A DNA stretch of 64,000 bases from Pseudomonas alkylphenolica (GTDB taxonomy: Bacteria > Pseudomonadota > Gammaproteobacteria > Pseudomonadales > Pseudomonadaceae). Positions 1 through 8,830 of the stretch are shown here, in pieces. The position numbers and the translations under genes were made by a program. The stretch spans positions 1 to 64,000 of the forward strand of contig NZ_JADUCM010000001.1 of assembly GCF_016009175.1 (NCBI RefSeq). Reading direction: 5' to 3'. How positions within the stretch are numbered: the stretch's first letter is position 1; each line of letters starts with the position of its first letter. The notes beneath the pieces are model-generated. The model did not search any database. It was not told the DNA's origin and worked only from the letters and a program-made list of their open reading frames with translations.

Positions 1-78
1 CTTCTCGCGCAATTCGGCGCGAGGCAAGGCCCCCAGCGGTTGATCGTTTTCGTCGACCCAGGCAATCAGTTCGGCGTG
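1..78 (-). CDS. Partial Nudix-type hydrolase, N-terminal part
   Basis: The minus strand reads open through this edge with a peptide containing AWVDENDQPLG followed by ALPRAELRE. This resembles the first strand of Nudix hydrolases that act on nucleoside diphosphate derivatives. The Nudix box itself would lie beyond the window, so the catalytic motif cannot be seen. The start codon is lost in the neighbouring G/C homopolymer block. The family call rests on about 26 residues and is tentative. Confidence 0.4.
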
Positions 79-188
79 GGGGGGGGGGGGGGGGGGGGCC
101 CCCCCCGGGGGGGGGGGGAGCACCCGGACCCAGGCGGCGGCCGGGGGGGGGGGGGGGGGGCGGGCGCCGGGGGGGCCGGCCGCAAGTC
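79..188. other. G/C homopolymer block, probable artefact
   Basis: About 110 bases are almost only G and C, including runs of roughly 20 G and a C8 tract next to further G runs. It carries no recognisable gene, repeat family or terminator. It sits exactly where a start codon and a porin terminator would be expected. It looks like a low-quality read end or a false join, not natural sequence. Confidence 0.7.
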
Positions 189-1424
189 TTACCAGAGGGC
201 CAGGGTGTAGCCGAGGATCAGGCGGTTTTCGTCGACGTCGGTGGTCAGGCCGTTACCGGAACGGAAGGTCACGTTGCGCCAGCGCAGGCTCAGGTTTTTG
301 AGTGGGCCGCTCTGCACCACGTAGGCGAGGTCGCTGTCGCGTTCCCACTCTTCACCGTGGTCACCGGTGGCGGTGCGGGCGTTGCGACCATCCACGTAGC
401 GGGTCATGAAGCTCAGGCCGGGGATGCCGAGGGCGACGAAGTCGTAGTCGTAGCGCAGTTGCCAGGCGTCTTCCTCGGCGCGGGTGAAGGTGTTGAAGGT
501 CACCAGGTTCACCGAGTAAGGGTCACCGCCGTTGAGGAAGGGGAAAGCGCTGTCGCCGGACATGCGCTGCCAGGCCGTGCTGACCCGGTGGCCGCCATGG
601 CTGAGGCTGAGCATGCCGTTGAAGTTGCGGTTGTCGATCACCCCCGCGCGGCGCTGGCCGTCTTCGCGGCTGTCGAAGTAGCGCAGGTCGCTGCGCAGGC
701 TGAAGCCACCGCCCAGCGGCAGGCTGTGCACCAGGCCGACGAATTGCTGGCGGTAGATGTCTTCCAGCTTGCCGTAGTAGTAGCTGACGGCCAGTTGCGG
801 GTTGATTGCGTAGCTGCCGCCGGCGAAGTCGAAGGCGTCGCTGGTGGCTGCGCCGTAACCGATATCGTCGCGGCTGGACGAGTCGCGCAGGTTGGCGCGG
901 GTCAGGCGTCCGCCGTTGAAGGTCAGGCCGTCGATCTCCTGGGAGGTCAGCATGCCGCCCTGAAAGGTCGCCGACAGCAGACGGGTGTCGTTATAGGTGG
1001 CCACCGGCAGCGTCGGCTGCCGGGTGCCCAGGCGCAGGGTGCTTTTCGAGGCACGCAGCTTGGCGGTCAGGCCCAGCTCGCTGTAGTCGTCCACCGGTTC
1101 ATGGCTGGTCGGGCCATACGGCAGCAGGCCGGTGCCGCGGCGGTCGCGGCTGGAGTCGAGTTTGATGCCCAGCTCGCCGATGGCATCAAGACCAACACCG
1201 ACAGCGCCTTCAGTGAAACCCGATTCCAGGCGCGCAGTGAAACCCTGGCCCCATTCCTCGGCCTTGGCCTGCGGCGCGCCACTCTGGCGGAAGTCGCGGT
1301 TGAGGTAGTGGTTGCGCAGCTCCAGGCTGCCTTTGCTGTCTTCAATGAAGCCCGCCATGGCCACCGGAGAGATGGCCAGGCCGAGCGCCGCCAGCAGCGG
1401 CGCGTTAGAACGGAAATAAGTCAT
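189..1424 (-). CDS. phaK: OprD-family outer membrane porin, phenylacetate-associated
   Basis: The 411-residue protein begins with a signal peptide (hydrophobic stretch ending near AMAGF, residue 25). The mature part has the OprD look: GFIEDSKGSLELRN at the start, alternating beta-strand sequence, a two-strand end rich in aromatics and a terminal Trp. OprD porins are 18-strand barrels for small carboxylates, here presumably phenylacetate entering the periplasm. It is the last gene of the paaABCDE transcription unit, 21 bp after the permease gene. The equivalent porin in P. putida has been called PhaK or PaaM. Substrate is inferred from context only. Confidence 0.85.
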   Translation of the reverse strand: MTYFRSNAPLLAALGLAISPVAMAGFIEDSKGSLELRNHYLNRDFRQSGAPQAKAEEWGQGFTARLESGFTEGAVGVGLDAIGELGIKLDSSRDRRGTGLLPYGPTSHEPVDDYSELGLTAKLRASKSTLRLGTRQPTLPVATYNDTRLLSATFQGGMLTSQEIDGLTFNGGRLTRANLRDSSSRDDIGYGAATSDAFDFAGGSYAINPQLAVSYYYGKLEDIYRQQFVGLVHSLPLGGGFSLRSDLRYFDSREDGQRRAGVIDNRNFNGMLSLSHGGHRVSTAWQRMSGDSAFPFLNGGDPYSVNLVTFNTFTRAEEDAWQLRYDYDFVALGIPGLSFMTRYVDGRNARTATGDHGEEWERDSDLAYVVQSGPLKNLSLRWRNVTFRSGNGLTTDVDENRLILGYTLALW

Positions 1425-1445
1425 TGTTATTATGCTTCCGTTGAG

Positions 1446-3092
1446 TCAGTGGCGATTGGCGGCGGCTGCGCCGATGCCGGTCATGGAGCGGATGAACTGG
1501 GCCAGGTAACGACCACGTTCGGTTTGCGCACGCTCCGAGCGATCAGTTACCGAGAACACCCAGGCGCCGAGGAACGCCAGCGTCATCGAGAACAGCGCCG
1601 GGTTCGAGTAAGGGAACAACGCCTTCTCGTGGTGCAGCACGCCGACCCAGACCACCGGGCTCAGCACCAGCAGGATGACGGCGGACGCCAGGCCGACCAG
1701 GCTGCCAGCCACTGCGCCGCGGGTGGTCAGGCCTTTCCAGAACATCGACAGGAACAGCACCGGGAAGTTGACCGAGGCGGCAATGGCCAGTACCAGGCCG
1801 GACAGGAAGGCAATGTTCTGCGACTCGAACAGCAGGCCGAGAATCACCGCCAGCGCGCCGATTACCCGCGTCGCCAGGCGCGACATGCGCATTTCTTCGC
1901 GTTCGCTGGCCTGGCCCTTGCGGATCACGCAGGCGTACAGGTCGTGGGCTACTGCCGAGGCACCGGACAACGCCAGGCCGGCGCCCACCGCGAGGATGGT
2001 GGCGAAGGCCACGGCCGAGATGAAGCCGAGGAACAGGCTGCCACCAACGGCCTGGGCCAGGTGTACCGCAACCATGTTGCCGCCGCCGACAATCGCGCCG
2101 CTGGCATCGCGGAACGAGGCGTCAGTGCCGACGATCACGATGGCGCCGAAGCCGATGGCAATCAGCAGCACATAGAAGTAACCGATGAAACCGGTGGCAT
2201 AGAGCACGCTCTTGCGCGCTTCGCGGGCGTCCTTGACGGTGAAGAAGCGCATCAGGATGTGCGGCAGGCCGGCGGTGCCGAACATCATGCCGACGGCGAG
2301 CGACAGGGTGTCGATGGGGTTGCTCAGCAAGCCGCCCGGCGACATGATCGCCTGACCCTTGGCATGCACGGCGGCCGCGCCGGCGAACATTTCCTCGGTG
2401 CTGAAGTTGAAGTGCTTGAGCACCGCGTACGCCATGAAGGTGGCGCCGCACAGCAGCATCACGGCCTTGATGATCTGTACCCAGGTGGTGGCGAGCATGC
2501 CGCCGAAAGTCACGTAGAACACGATCAGCACGCCCACCAGCAGCACTGCCTGCAGGTAGCTGATGCCGAACAGCAGTTCGATCAGCTTGCCGGCACCGAC
2601 CATCTGCGCCATCAGGTACATCAGCGCCACGATCAGGGTGCCCACGGCCGCGACGATGCGGATCGGGGTTTGCTCCAGGCGGTACGAGACCACGTCGGCG
2701 AAGGTGTACTTGCCGAGGTTGCGCAGGCGTTCGGCGATCAGGAACAGGATGATCGGCCAGGCGGCTACAACGCCCAGGGAGTACAGCAGGCCATCGTAAC
2801 CGGCCATGAATATCATCGCCGAGATGCCCAGAAACGATGCGGCGCTGATCATGTCGCCGGCAATCGCCAGGCCATTCTGCAGGCCGCTGATGCCGCCGCC
2901 TGCGGTGTAGAAGTCGCTGGCCGAACGGGTGCGCAATGCGGCCCAGCGGGTGATACCCAGGGTGAACAGCACGAACACCAGGAACATGCCGATGGCGTGC
3001 CAGTTCAAAGGCCGCGCGGCGGTTTCACCGGCTACGGCAGCACCACTCGCCAACAGGCCTGCACCGAGCAACAACAAATGGGAGGCTTTCAT
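1446..3092 (-). CDS. paaL: Phenylacetate permease, sodium:solute symporter family
   Basis: The 548-residue protein is an ActP-like member of the sodium:solute symporter family. It has an N-terminal hydrophobic signal-like segment (about residues 1-21) and then about 13 membrane helices. [20 protein letters not shown] is typical of acetate/cation symporters. Its start overlaps the stop of the DUF485 gene by 4 bp (ATGA), the same pairing as yjcH-actP in E. coli. In P. putida the paralogue in the phenylacetate cluster is the phenylacetate importer PhaJ/PaaL, and the position here fits that. An acetate permease role cannot be excluded from sequence alone. Confidence 0.85.
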   Translation of the reverse strand: MKASHLLLLGAGLLASGAAVAGETAARPLNWHAIGMFLVFVLFTLGITRWAALRTRSASDFYTAGGGISGLQNGLAIAGDMISAASFLGISAMIFMAGYDGLLYSLGVVAAWPIILFLIAERLRNLGKYTFADVVSYRLEQTPIRIVAAVGTLIVALMYLMAQMVGAGKLIELLFGISYLQAVLLVGVLIVFYVTFGGMLATTWVQIIKAVMLLCGATFMAYAVLKHFNFSTEEMFAGAAAVHAKGQAIMSPGGLLSNPIDTLSLAVGMMFGTAGLPHILMRFFTVKDAREARKSVLYATGFIGYFYVLLIAIGFGAIVIVGTDASFRDASGAIVGGGNMVAVHLAQAVGGSLFLGFISAVAFATILAVGAGLALSGASAVAHDLYACVIRKGQASEREEMRMSRLATRVIGALAVILGLLFESQNIAFLSGLVLAIAASVNFPVLFLSMFWKGLTTRGAVAGSLVGLASAVILLVLSPVVWVGVLHHEKALFPYSNPALFSMTLAFLGAWVFSVTDRSERAQTERGRYLAQFIRSMTGIGAAAANRH

Positions 3093-3397
3093 TGCTGAGC
3101 CTCCTGCTGCAGTTTTGCCACGAGCGGGTCGAGCACCTGGTTGGTCTGGCGCACGTAGAACGCGGTGAGGATGAACGAGAGCAGAATGACCGTCACCGCC
3201 ACAGGAATGCCGATGCTGGTGGCGCCGCCGTTGAGCGGTTGGCCAAGCAACCCGGGGGCGAATGCCATCGTCAGCACGAAGCCGTAGTAAATCGCCAGCA
3301 TCGTCAGGGTCAGCGACCAGGTCAGGCGCTGCTTGCGACGCACCAGCTGGATGAAGTCCGGGTGCTGCCGGAGACGTTCAGGGTCTTGTGGGGTCAT
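3089..3397 (-). CDS. DUF485 small membrane protein, symporter partner
   Basis: This 102-residue protein has two hydrophobic segments (about residues 27-50 and 62-83) and a charged N-terminus with [14 protein letters not shown], the DUF485 signature. Members lie directly upstream of ActP-type symporters, and here the stop codon overlaps the paaL start. It probably assists or regulates the permease; the mechanism is not established. The start at 3397 is chosen because the protein then has the usual family length of about 100 residues and an AGAG purine run lies upstream. Confidence 0.85.
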   Translation of the reverse strand: MTPQDPERLRQHPDFIQLVRRKQRLTWSLTLTMLAIYYGFVLTMAFAPGLLGQPLNGGATSIGIPVAVTVILLSFILTAFYVRQTNQVLDPLVAKLQQEAQQ

Positions 3398-3460
3398 GGC
3401 TTCACGCTCTCTTGTTGTGATTGTCGAGTCAGTGTTTTTGCGGTACGGCAAAACCCGGGC

Positions 3461-3500
3461 GTTGCCGGTGCCACTGCGCGAACGCAGTGGCACCGGCAAC
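3461..3500. terminator. 18-bp perfect hairpin between paaE and permease genes
   Basis: GTTGCCGGTGCCACTGCG pairs perfectly with its complement around a CGAA tetraloop. On the minus strand it lies 12 bp after the paaE stop. The downstream T content is modest (a GTTTTG run), so it could be a weak terminator that lowers expression of the transport genes or a barrier to 3' exonucleases. Confidence 0.65.
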
Positions 3501-3512
3501 GGACCGGGCGGG

Positions 3513-4589
3513 TCAGAGCTGGTCGAAGTCGAGTACGACCTTGTCGCTGATCGGGAAGGCCTGGCACGACAGCACGTAGCCGGCCGCGACCTCGTAGTCT
3601 TCAAGGGCAAAGTTGCTGTCCATTTCCACTTCGCCTTCGATCACCTTGCACTTGCAGGTCGAACACACCCCGGCCTTGCACGAGTAGGGCAGTTCGGCGC
3701 CGTGCTCATTACCGGCATCCAGTACGCTGGCGCTGTTGCGTGCCAGCTCGAACGACAGCTCGCGACCGTCGCTGATCACGGTGATCTGGCTCTTGGCGCT
3801 GTCGACCTGGGCGGCGGCCTGGCGTGCTTCGCGCTTCTGCGTGCTGCCGACGGCGGCGAACAGTTCGAAGTGGATGCGCTCGGCCGGCATGCCATTGGCC
3901 TTGAGCTGGTCGCGCACGGTTTCGGTCATGGCCTGCGGGCCGCAGATAAAGGCGGCGTCCAGGGCCTTGACGTCGAGCCAGCGGCTGAACAGCTGGGCGC
4001 ATTTTTCAGCGTCGATGCGGCCGTTGTAGAGGTCGACATCCTGTTGCTCGCGGCTGAACACGAAGATCAGGTTGAGGCGCTGCAGGTAGCGGTTTTTCAG
4101 GTCTTCGAGCTGTTCGCGAAACAGCGCGGAGTTGCTCGAGCGGTTGCCGTAGAGCAGGGTGAAGCTGCTGTGCGGTTCGCGTTCAAGGGTGGTCTTGATG
4201 ATCGACAGGATCGGCGTGATGCCGCTGCCGGCGGCCACGGCCAGGTAGTGGCCGTGGCGCGTGGCGTCGAGCGGCACGTAAAAGTGTCCGGACGGCGGCA
4301 TCACTTCCAGTTGCTGGCCGGCCTTGAGGCTGTCGTTGGCGTAGGCAGAGAACAGCCCGCCGGGTACACGCTTGATCGCCACACGCAGCTCACCGTCGTT
4401 GACCCCGGTGCAGATCGAGTAGGAACGGCGTACTTCCTGACCTTCGAGGTGCGTGCGCATCACCAGGTGCTGGCCCTGGGTGAAGGTGAAATCGTTGGCC
4501 AGCTCGGCCGGTACGTCGAAGGCGATCGACACCGCGTCGCGGGTCTCCGGGCGCACTTCTTTAATCTTCAGGCTGTGGAACTTGCTCAT
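3513..4589 (-). CDS. paaE: Phenylacetyl-CoA epoxidase reductase subunit
   Basis: PaaE passes electrons from NADPH to the di-iron oxygenase PaaABC. The 358 residues hold a ferredoxin-reductase FAD domain (RRSYSIC near residue 66), an NAD(P) domain (AAGSGITPI and CGPQAM), and a C-terminal plant-type 2Fe-2S domain with the spaced cysteines of PYSCKAGVCSTC and a fourth Cys in YVLSCQA. The start at 4589 follows a GGAG ribosome site; an upstream in-frame ATG has none. It lies 26 bp after paaD as the last gene of the epoxidase block. Confidence 0.95.
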   Translation of the reverse strand: MSKFHSLKIKEVRPETRDAVSIAFDVPAELANDFTFTQGQHLVMRTHLEGQEVRRSYSICTGVNDGELRVAIKRVPGGLFSAYANDSLKAGQQLEVMPPSGHFYVPLDATRHGHYLAVAAGSGITPILSIIKTTLEREPHSSFTLLYGNRSSNSALFREQLEDLKNRYLQRLNLIFVFSREQQDVDLYNGRIDAEKCAQLFSRWLDVKALDAAFICGPQAMTETVRDQLKANGMPAERIHFELFAAVGSTQKREARQAAAQVDSAKSQITVISDGRELSFELARNSASVLDAGNEHGAELPYSCKAGVCSTCKCKVIEGEVEMDSNFALEDYEVAAGYVLSCQAFPISDKVVLDFDQL

Positions 4590-4615
4590 TTTTTTTGTCT
4601 CCGGCAGCGCGCTGC

Positions 4616-5149
4616 TCAGATGCACTTGAAGTAGTCGAAAGGCTCACGGCACTCGATGCAGCGGTACAGCGCCTTGCAGGCGGTAGAACCGAACTCGCTG
4701 AGGCGCTCGGTGTGGGCGCTGCCGCATTGCGGGCAGCACACCTCGTCTCCCTCGCCGAGCAGGCTGCGCTTGCTGGTGCTGCCGGCAGGCGGGGCGATGC
4801 CGTAGGTACGCAGGCGCTCGCGGCCGCTGTCGCTGATCCAGTCGGTGGTCCACGCCGGGGTCAGCCGGCGCTCCAGTTGCGGGGCGGCGAAGCCGGCCTG
4901 TTGCAGGGCGTCGGCGATGTCCTGCTCGATCACCTCGGTGGCCGGGCAGCCCGAATAGGTCGGGGTGACCACCACGTGCAGGTGGCCCCCTTGCCAGTCG
5001 AGGCCGCGGACGATACCCAGATCAACCACGCTGACCACCGGGACCTCCGGGTCCATCACCTCGCCGAGCACGGCCCAGGCCTGTTCCAGGTCATTGGCCT
5101 GGAGCGGGCGGGCGCCGCGGTCGCTGGCGATCAGCTCACCAGGTCGCAT
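4616..5149 (-). CDS. paaD: PaaD, Fe-S assembly factor for phenylacetyl-CoA epoxidase
   Basis: The 177-residue protein has an N-terminal DUF59/MIP18 domain (EVMDPEVPVVSVVDLGIV, then TYSGCPA with its conserved Cys) and a C-terminal zinc-ribbon-like part with CCPQCGS and CIECREPFDYFKC. DUF59 proteins help iron-sulfur or di-iron maturation, and PaaD is needed for an active epoxidase. The start at 5149 overlaps the paaC stop by 14 bp, which suggests translational coupling. Confidence 0.93.
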   Translation of the reverse strand: MRPGELIASDRGARPLQANDLEQAWAVLGEVMDPEVPVVSVVDLGIVRGLDWQGGHLHVVVTPTYSGCPATEVIEQDIADALQQAGFAAPQLERRLTPAWTTDWISDSGRERLRTYGIAPPAGSTSKRSLLGEGDEVCCPQCGSAHTERLSEFGSTACKALYRCIECREPFDYFKCI

Positions 5150-5897
5150 CGGGATAGGCTCGCGGCAGGAACTGCATTTCGGCCAGCAGCGCACCCAGGT
5201 GCTCGCTGTGTACGCCACGGCGCCCGCTGAGGTAGAAGTAGCTGGCCGCCGCCGGTACAGGCAGGGTGGCACGGGTGAACACGTCGTCGACCTTGGCGCG
5301 CCAGGCACTGGCGATTGCCTCCGGCTGGGCGATCACGCCGGCGTCGGCCAGGCGTTGCTCGACCTCGTCGCCATCGGCCAGCTCGACGGTAAAGCGCCAT
5401 ACCTGCTCGATCGCCGCCAGCATGCGCCGGTGGCTTTCCTCGGTGCCGTCGCCAAGGCGCTCGACCCACTCGCCGGAGCGGCGCAGGTGGTAGGTGACTT
5501 CCTTCAGGGCCTTGGCGGCGATACCGGCGACACGCTCATCGCTGGAGCTGCTCAGGGCGCTTAACACCTGGAAGTGCCAGGCATCGAAGAGAAACTGTTT
5601 GACGATGGTGACCGCGTAATCGCCGTTGGGCTGTTCAACCAGCAGCAGGTTGCGGTAGGCACGTTCGTCGCGGCGGAATGCCAGGTGGTCGGCGTCACGG
5701 CCGTCGACCAGCAGCTCGGCGGCATAGTCCAGCCAGTTGCGCGCCTGGCCGACCAGGTCGAGGCCGACGTTCATCAGCGCCAGCTCTTCTTCCAGTGCCG
5801 GGGCCTTGCCGCACCATTCGCACAGGCGCTGGCCCTGGATCAGGGCGCTGTCGCCGAGGCGCAGCAGGTATTGGATGAGGTCTTGTTGTTGGGTCAT
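5136..5897 (-). CDS. paaC: Phenylacetyl-CoA epoxidase structural subunit
   Basis: PaaC is the ferritin-like, non-catalytic partner of PaaA in the ring-epoxidising complex. The 253 residues contain the typical start (QQDLIQYLLRLGDSALI) and helical segments with LALMNVGLDLVGQARNWLDY. The start at 5897 is preceded by GTGAGG; longer in-frame readings overlap paaB and are unlikely. It begins 10 bp after paaB. Confidence 0.95.
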   Translation of the reverse strand: MTQQQDLIQYLLRLGDSALIQGQRLCEWCGKAPALEEELALMNVGLDLVGQARNWLDYAAELLVDGRDADHLAFRRDERAYRNLLLVEQPNGDYAVTIVKQFLFDAWHFQVLSALSSSSDERVAGIAAKALKEVTYHLRRSGEWVERLGDGTEESHRRMLAAIEQVWRFTVELADGDEVEQRLADAGVIAQPEAIASAWRAKVDDVFTRATLPVPAAASYFYLSGRRGVHSEHLGALLAEMQFLPRAYPDATW

Positions 5898-5907
5898 GGC
5901 AGTGGCC

Positions 5908-6189
5908 TCACATGTGACCGACTTCGGCCGGCAGCTCGTAGAAGCTGGCATGGCGATAAACCTTGTCTTCCGACGGTACGAACAGCGGGTCTTTCTCGTC
6001 CGGCGAAGAGGCGGTGATCAGCGCCGAAGGCACGACCCACAAACTCACGCCCTCGTTGCGGCGGGTGTACAGCTCGCGGGCGTTCTCGATCGCCATGGCG
6101 GCGTCGGCGGCATGCACGCTGCCGACGTGCTTGTGGTTGAGGCCGTGCTTGCTGCGCACGAAAACTTCGAACAGGGTCCATTCGGACAT
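5908..6189 (-). CDS. paaB: Phenylacetyl-CoA epoxidase small subunit
   Basis: This 93-residue protein matches PaaB in size and in the motifs TLFEVFVRSKHGL and AMAIENARELYTRR. It bridges PaaAC dimers in the epoxidase and is required for turnover, although it has no active site. It sits between paaA (27 bp upstream) and paaC (10 bp downstream). Confidence 0.96.
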   Translation of the reverse strand: MSEWTLFEVFVRSKHGLNHKHVGSVHAADAAMAIENARELYTRRNEGVSLWVVPSALITASSPDEKDPLFVPSEDKVYRHASFYELPAEVGHM

Positions 6190-6216
6190 GGCGGGATTCT
6201 CCAGATCAGGGGCTTG

Positions 6217-7209
6217 TCAGGCGGCGTTGCGCTTGGCTTGTTGTTTTTTGGCGTGGGCGACCGCGGCCTGGCGCACCCAGGCGCCGTCCTCGATGGCCTT
6301 GCGGCGGGTGGCGACGCGTTCGGTGTTGCACGGGCCGTTGCCCTTGAGTACGTCGTAGAACTCGTCCCACTGGATGTCGCCGAAGTCGTAGTGGCCGCGT
6401 TCTTCGTTCCACTTCAGGTCCGGGTCCGGCACGGTGCAGCCGAGCAGTTCCAGTTGCGGGATGGTCTGGTCGACGAAGCGCTGGCGCAGCTCGTCGTTGC
6501 CCTGGCGCTTGATCTTCCAGGCCATCGACTGGGCGCTGTTCGGCGAATGCTCGTCGCTTGGGCCGAACATCATCAGTGCTGGCCACCACAGGCGGTTGAT
6601 CGCGTCCTGGACCATGTCCTTCTGCGCCTGGGTGCCTTCTTTCATCATGGTCAGCAGCAGTTGGTAGCCCTGGCGCTGGTGGAAGCTCTCTTCCTTGCAG
6701 ATACGGATCATCGCCCGCGAGTAAGGGCCGTAGGAGGTGCGCTGCAGCACCACCTGGTTGACGATCGCTGCGCCGTCAACCAGCCAGCCCACTGCGCCCA
6801 TGTCGGCCCAGCTCAAGGTCGGGTAGTTGAAGATGCTCGAGTACTTGGCCTTGCCGCTGTGCAGCTTGGCGATCTCTTCGTCGCGGTCGGCGCCCAGGGT
6901 TTCCATTGCGCTGTACAGGTACAGGCCGTGACCGGCTTCGTCCTGGATCTTGGCCATCAGCTGCAGCTTGCGCTTGAGGGTCGGTGCGCGGGTTACCCAG
7001 TTGCCTTCGGGCAGCATGCCGACGATTTCCGAGTGAGCGTGCTGGGAGATCTGGCGGATCAGGGTCTGCCGGTAGGCGTCGGGCATCCAGTTCTTGGCTT
7101 CGATCTTGATCTCGGCGTCGATCTTCTCTTGGAAGGCGCGCTCTTCGGGGGACATTTCGTCCAGCGCCTTGACCCGCTTAACGCCGGTCTCAACCAGTTG
7201 TGCGTACAT
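6217..7209 (-). CDS. paaA: Phenylacetyl-CoA epoxidase catalytic subunit
   Basis: PaaA carries the carboxylate-bridged di-iron centre that adds oxygen across the ring of phenylacetyl-CoA. Two ligand motifs are visible in the 330-residue protein: [11 protein letters not shown] and [12 protein letters not shown]. The start at 7209 follows a GGAGA site; an in-frame ATG further upstream has no such signal. It is the first gene of the unit paaABCDE-DUF485-paaL-porin, with its own promoter after the paaK terminator. Confidence 0.97.
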   Translation of the reverse strand: MYAQLVETGVKRVKALDEMSPEERAFQEKIDAEIKIEAKNWMPDAYRQTLIRQISQHAHSEIVGMLPEGNWVTRAPTLKRKLQLMAKIQDEAGHGLYLYSAMETLGADRDEEIAKLHSGKAKYSSIFNYPTLSWADMGAVGWLVDGAAIVNQVVLQRTSYGPYSRAMIRICKEESFHQRQGYQLLLTMMKEGTQAQKDMVQDAINRLWWPALMMFGPSDEHSPNSAQSMAWKIKRQGNDELRQRFVDQTIPQLELLGCTVPDPDLKWNEERGHYDFGDIQWDEFYDVLKGNGPCNTERVATRRKAIEDGAWVRQAAVAHAKKQQAKRNAA

Positions 7210-7262
7210 GCTGCGTCTCCAGCCTTGTAAAGGTTTGTCGGGAGGCCTTGGCCATGGCTGTA

Positions 7263-7291
7263 TTTTTAAATGATACAAAAATAAATATCAA
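7263..7291 (-). promoter_or_regulatory. paaA promoter with candidate PaaX operator
   Basis: On the minus strand TTGATA (7291-7286) and TAAAAA (7268-7263) stand 17 bp apart, a good sigma-70 arrangement. Between and over them lies a dyad with TGATA and TATCA arms (7271-7290 on the plus strand). It contains TGATACAAAA, a word also found in the paaF and paaN promoters. Such placement would allow repression by PaaX. Assignment to PaaX is inference. Confidence 0.6.
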
Positions 7292-7388
7292 ACATTAAAT
7301 TGTGTGTCGCATAAGATTTTTGTACCACTTCGTCGGGTCGCGGCAGGGGTGGTCTGCGCCAGAGTGGGCTGCGGGGCTTTTCGCGGGC

Positions 7389-7415
7389 AAAAAAAAGCCC
7401 CGCCGAAGCGGGGCT
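7389..7415 (-). terminator. Rho-independent terminator after paaK
   Basis: AGCCCCGC and GCGGGGCT pair around TTCG on the minus strand, followed by an eight-T tract. It ends the paaFGHIJK transcript 15 bp after the paaK stop and separates it from paaA. Confidence 0.93.
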
Positions 7416-7430
7416 GGGGGCAGGCTGCAA

Positions 7431-8744
7431 TCAGCTCTGGCCGCGTTTGTCGTAAACGTGGCAGGCCTTGCCCTCAGAGCGTTTCAGGCTGTGTGAAGGC
7501 TGGATCAGCACGCGTGCGCTGATGCCGATGTAGGTCTTTATCTGCTTGCTCAGCTCGTTGCCGATCAGTTTCTGCTGGTCGGCGTCCAGGCCCTGCAGTT
7601 CATGCTTGAGCTCCACGTGCACATCCATGCCGTCGAGGTTGCCATTGCGATACAGATGTATCTCGTAGCACTCGGAAAGTTGTTTTATTTTCAGTACCTG
7701 CTCCTCGATCTGCGTCGGGAACACGTTGACCCCGCGGATGATCAGCATGTCGTCGCTGCGACCGGTGATCTTGTCGATGCGTCGCATCGGCCGTGCGGTG
7801 CCCGGCAGCAGGCGGGTGAGGTCGCGGGTGCGGTAGCGGATCATCGGCAACGCTTCTTTGCTCAGCGAGGTGAACACCAGCTCGCCGTATTCGCCGTCGG
7901 GCAGCACCGCGCCGGTCACCGGGTCGATGATCTCCGGGTAGAAGTGGTCTTCCCAGACGGTCGGGCCGTCCTTGGTCTCGGCGCATTCCATGGCCACGCC
8001 CGGGCCCATGATTTCCGACAGGCCGTAGATGTCCAGGGCGGTGATGCCCATGCGCTCCTCGACCGCGCGGCGCAGCTCGGCGGTCCAGGGTTCGGCGCCA
8101 AAGATGCCGAGTCGCAGCGCCAGCTTGTGCGGGTCGAGGCCCTGGCGCTCGATTTCGTCAGCGATGTTGAGCATGTACGAGGGGGTGACCATGATGATGT
8201 CCGGCTGGAAATCACGGATCAGCTGCACCTGCTTCTCGGTCTGCCCGCCCGACATCGGAATCACCGTGCAGCCCAGGCGCTCGGCACCGTAGTGGGCGCC
8301 CAGGCCGCCGGTGAACAGGCCGTAGCCGTAGGAAATCTGCACCTTATCGCCACGACGGCCACCGGCCGCGCGGATCGAACGGGCGACCACGTTGGCCCAG
8401 GTGTTGATGTCGTTTTGCGTGTAACCGACCACGGTCGGCTTGCCGGTGGTGCCGCTGGAGGCGTGCAGGCGCACGACGTCATGCATCGGCACGGCGAACA
8501 TGCCGTAGGGGTAGTTGTCGCGCAGGTCGTTCTTGCCGGTGAACGGGAACCTGGCCAGATCGTCCAGCGACTTCAGGTCGTCCGGGTGCACGCCCAGGCT
8601 GTCGAAACGCTGCTTGTACAGCGGCACGTTCTGGTAGGCATGGTTCAGGCTCCAGCGCAGACGGTCCAGCTGGTGCTGGCGCAATTGATCGATGCTGGCG
8701 GTTTCCATCGGATCAAGCGGGGATGTGTTTACAGACATATTCAT
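7431..8744 (-). CDS. paaK: Phenylacetate-CoA ligase
   Basis: PaaK activates phenylacetate to phenylacetyl-CoA with ATP, the committing step and the source of the inducer sensed by PaaX. The 437-residue protein has the adenylate-forming P-loop LHASSGTTGKPTVVGYT, the motif DIYGLSEIMGPGVA, and the C-terminal hinge FTSLSKEALPMIRYRTRDLT. The start at 8744 follows GAGTGAAG; a second ATG six bases downstream (8738) is possible. It is the last gene before the strong terminator. Confidence 0.96.
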   Translation of the reverse strand: MNMSVNTSPLDPMETASIDQLRQHQLDRLRWSLNHAYQNVPLYKQRFDSLGVHPDDLKSLDDLARFPFTGKNDLRDNYPYGMFAVPMHDVVRLHASSGTTGKPTVVGYTQNDINTWANVVARSIRAAGGRRGDKVQISYGYGLFTGGLGAHYGAERLGCTVIPMSGGQTEKQVQLIRDFQPDIIMVTPSYMLNIADEIERQGLDPHKLALRLGIFGAEPWTAELRRAVEERMGITALDIYGLSEIMGPGVAMECAETKDGPTVWEDHFYPEIIDPVTGAVLPDGEYGELVFTSLSKEALPMIRYRTRDLTRLLPGTARPMRRIDKITGRSDDMLIIRGVNVFPTQIEEQVLKIKQLSECYEIHLYRNGNLDGMDVHVELKHELQGLDADQQKLIGNELSKQIKTYIGISARVLIQPSHSLKRSEGKACHVYDKRGQS

Positions 8745-8830
8745 GGCTTCACTCGAATTGTTTTTGTGCATTGGCCCGCACGCGGGCCTTTGAGTGCTGT
8801 TGATCAGAATAACCTTCGGCGGCCGGCGTG

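Noticed and set aside
357..3098. Very long open frame on the plus strand opposite the porin and permease genes
   Set aside because: High GC third positions leave antisense frames open. The predicted protein is rich in Ala, Gln, His, Arg without any domain, and the opposite strand holds clear family members.
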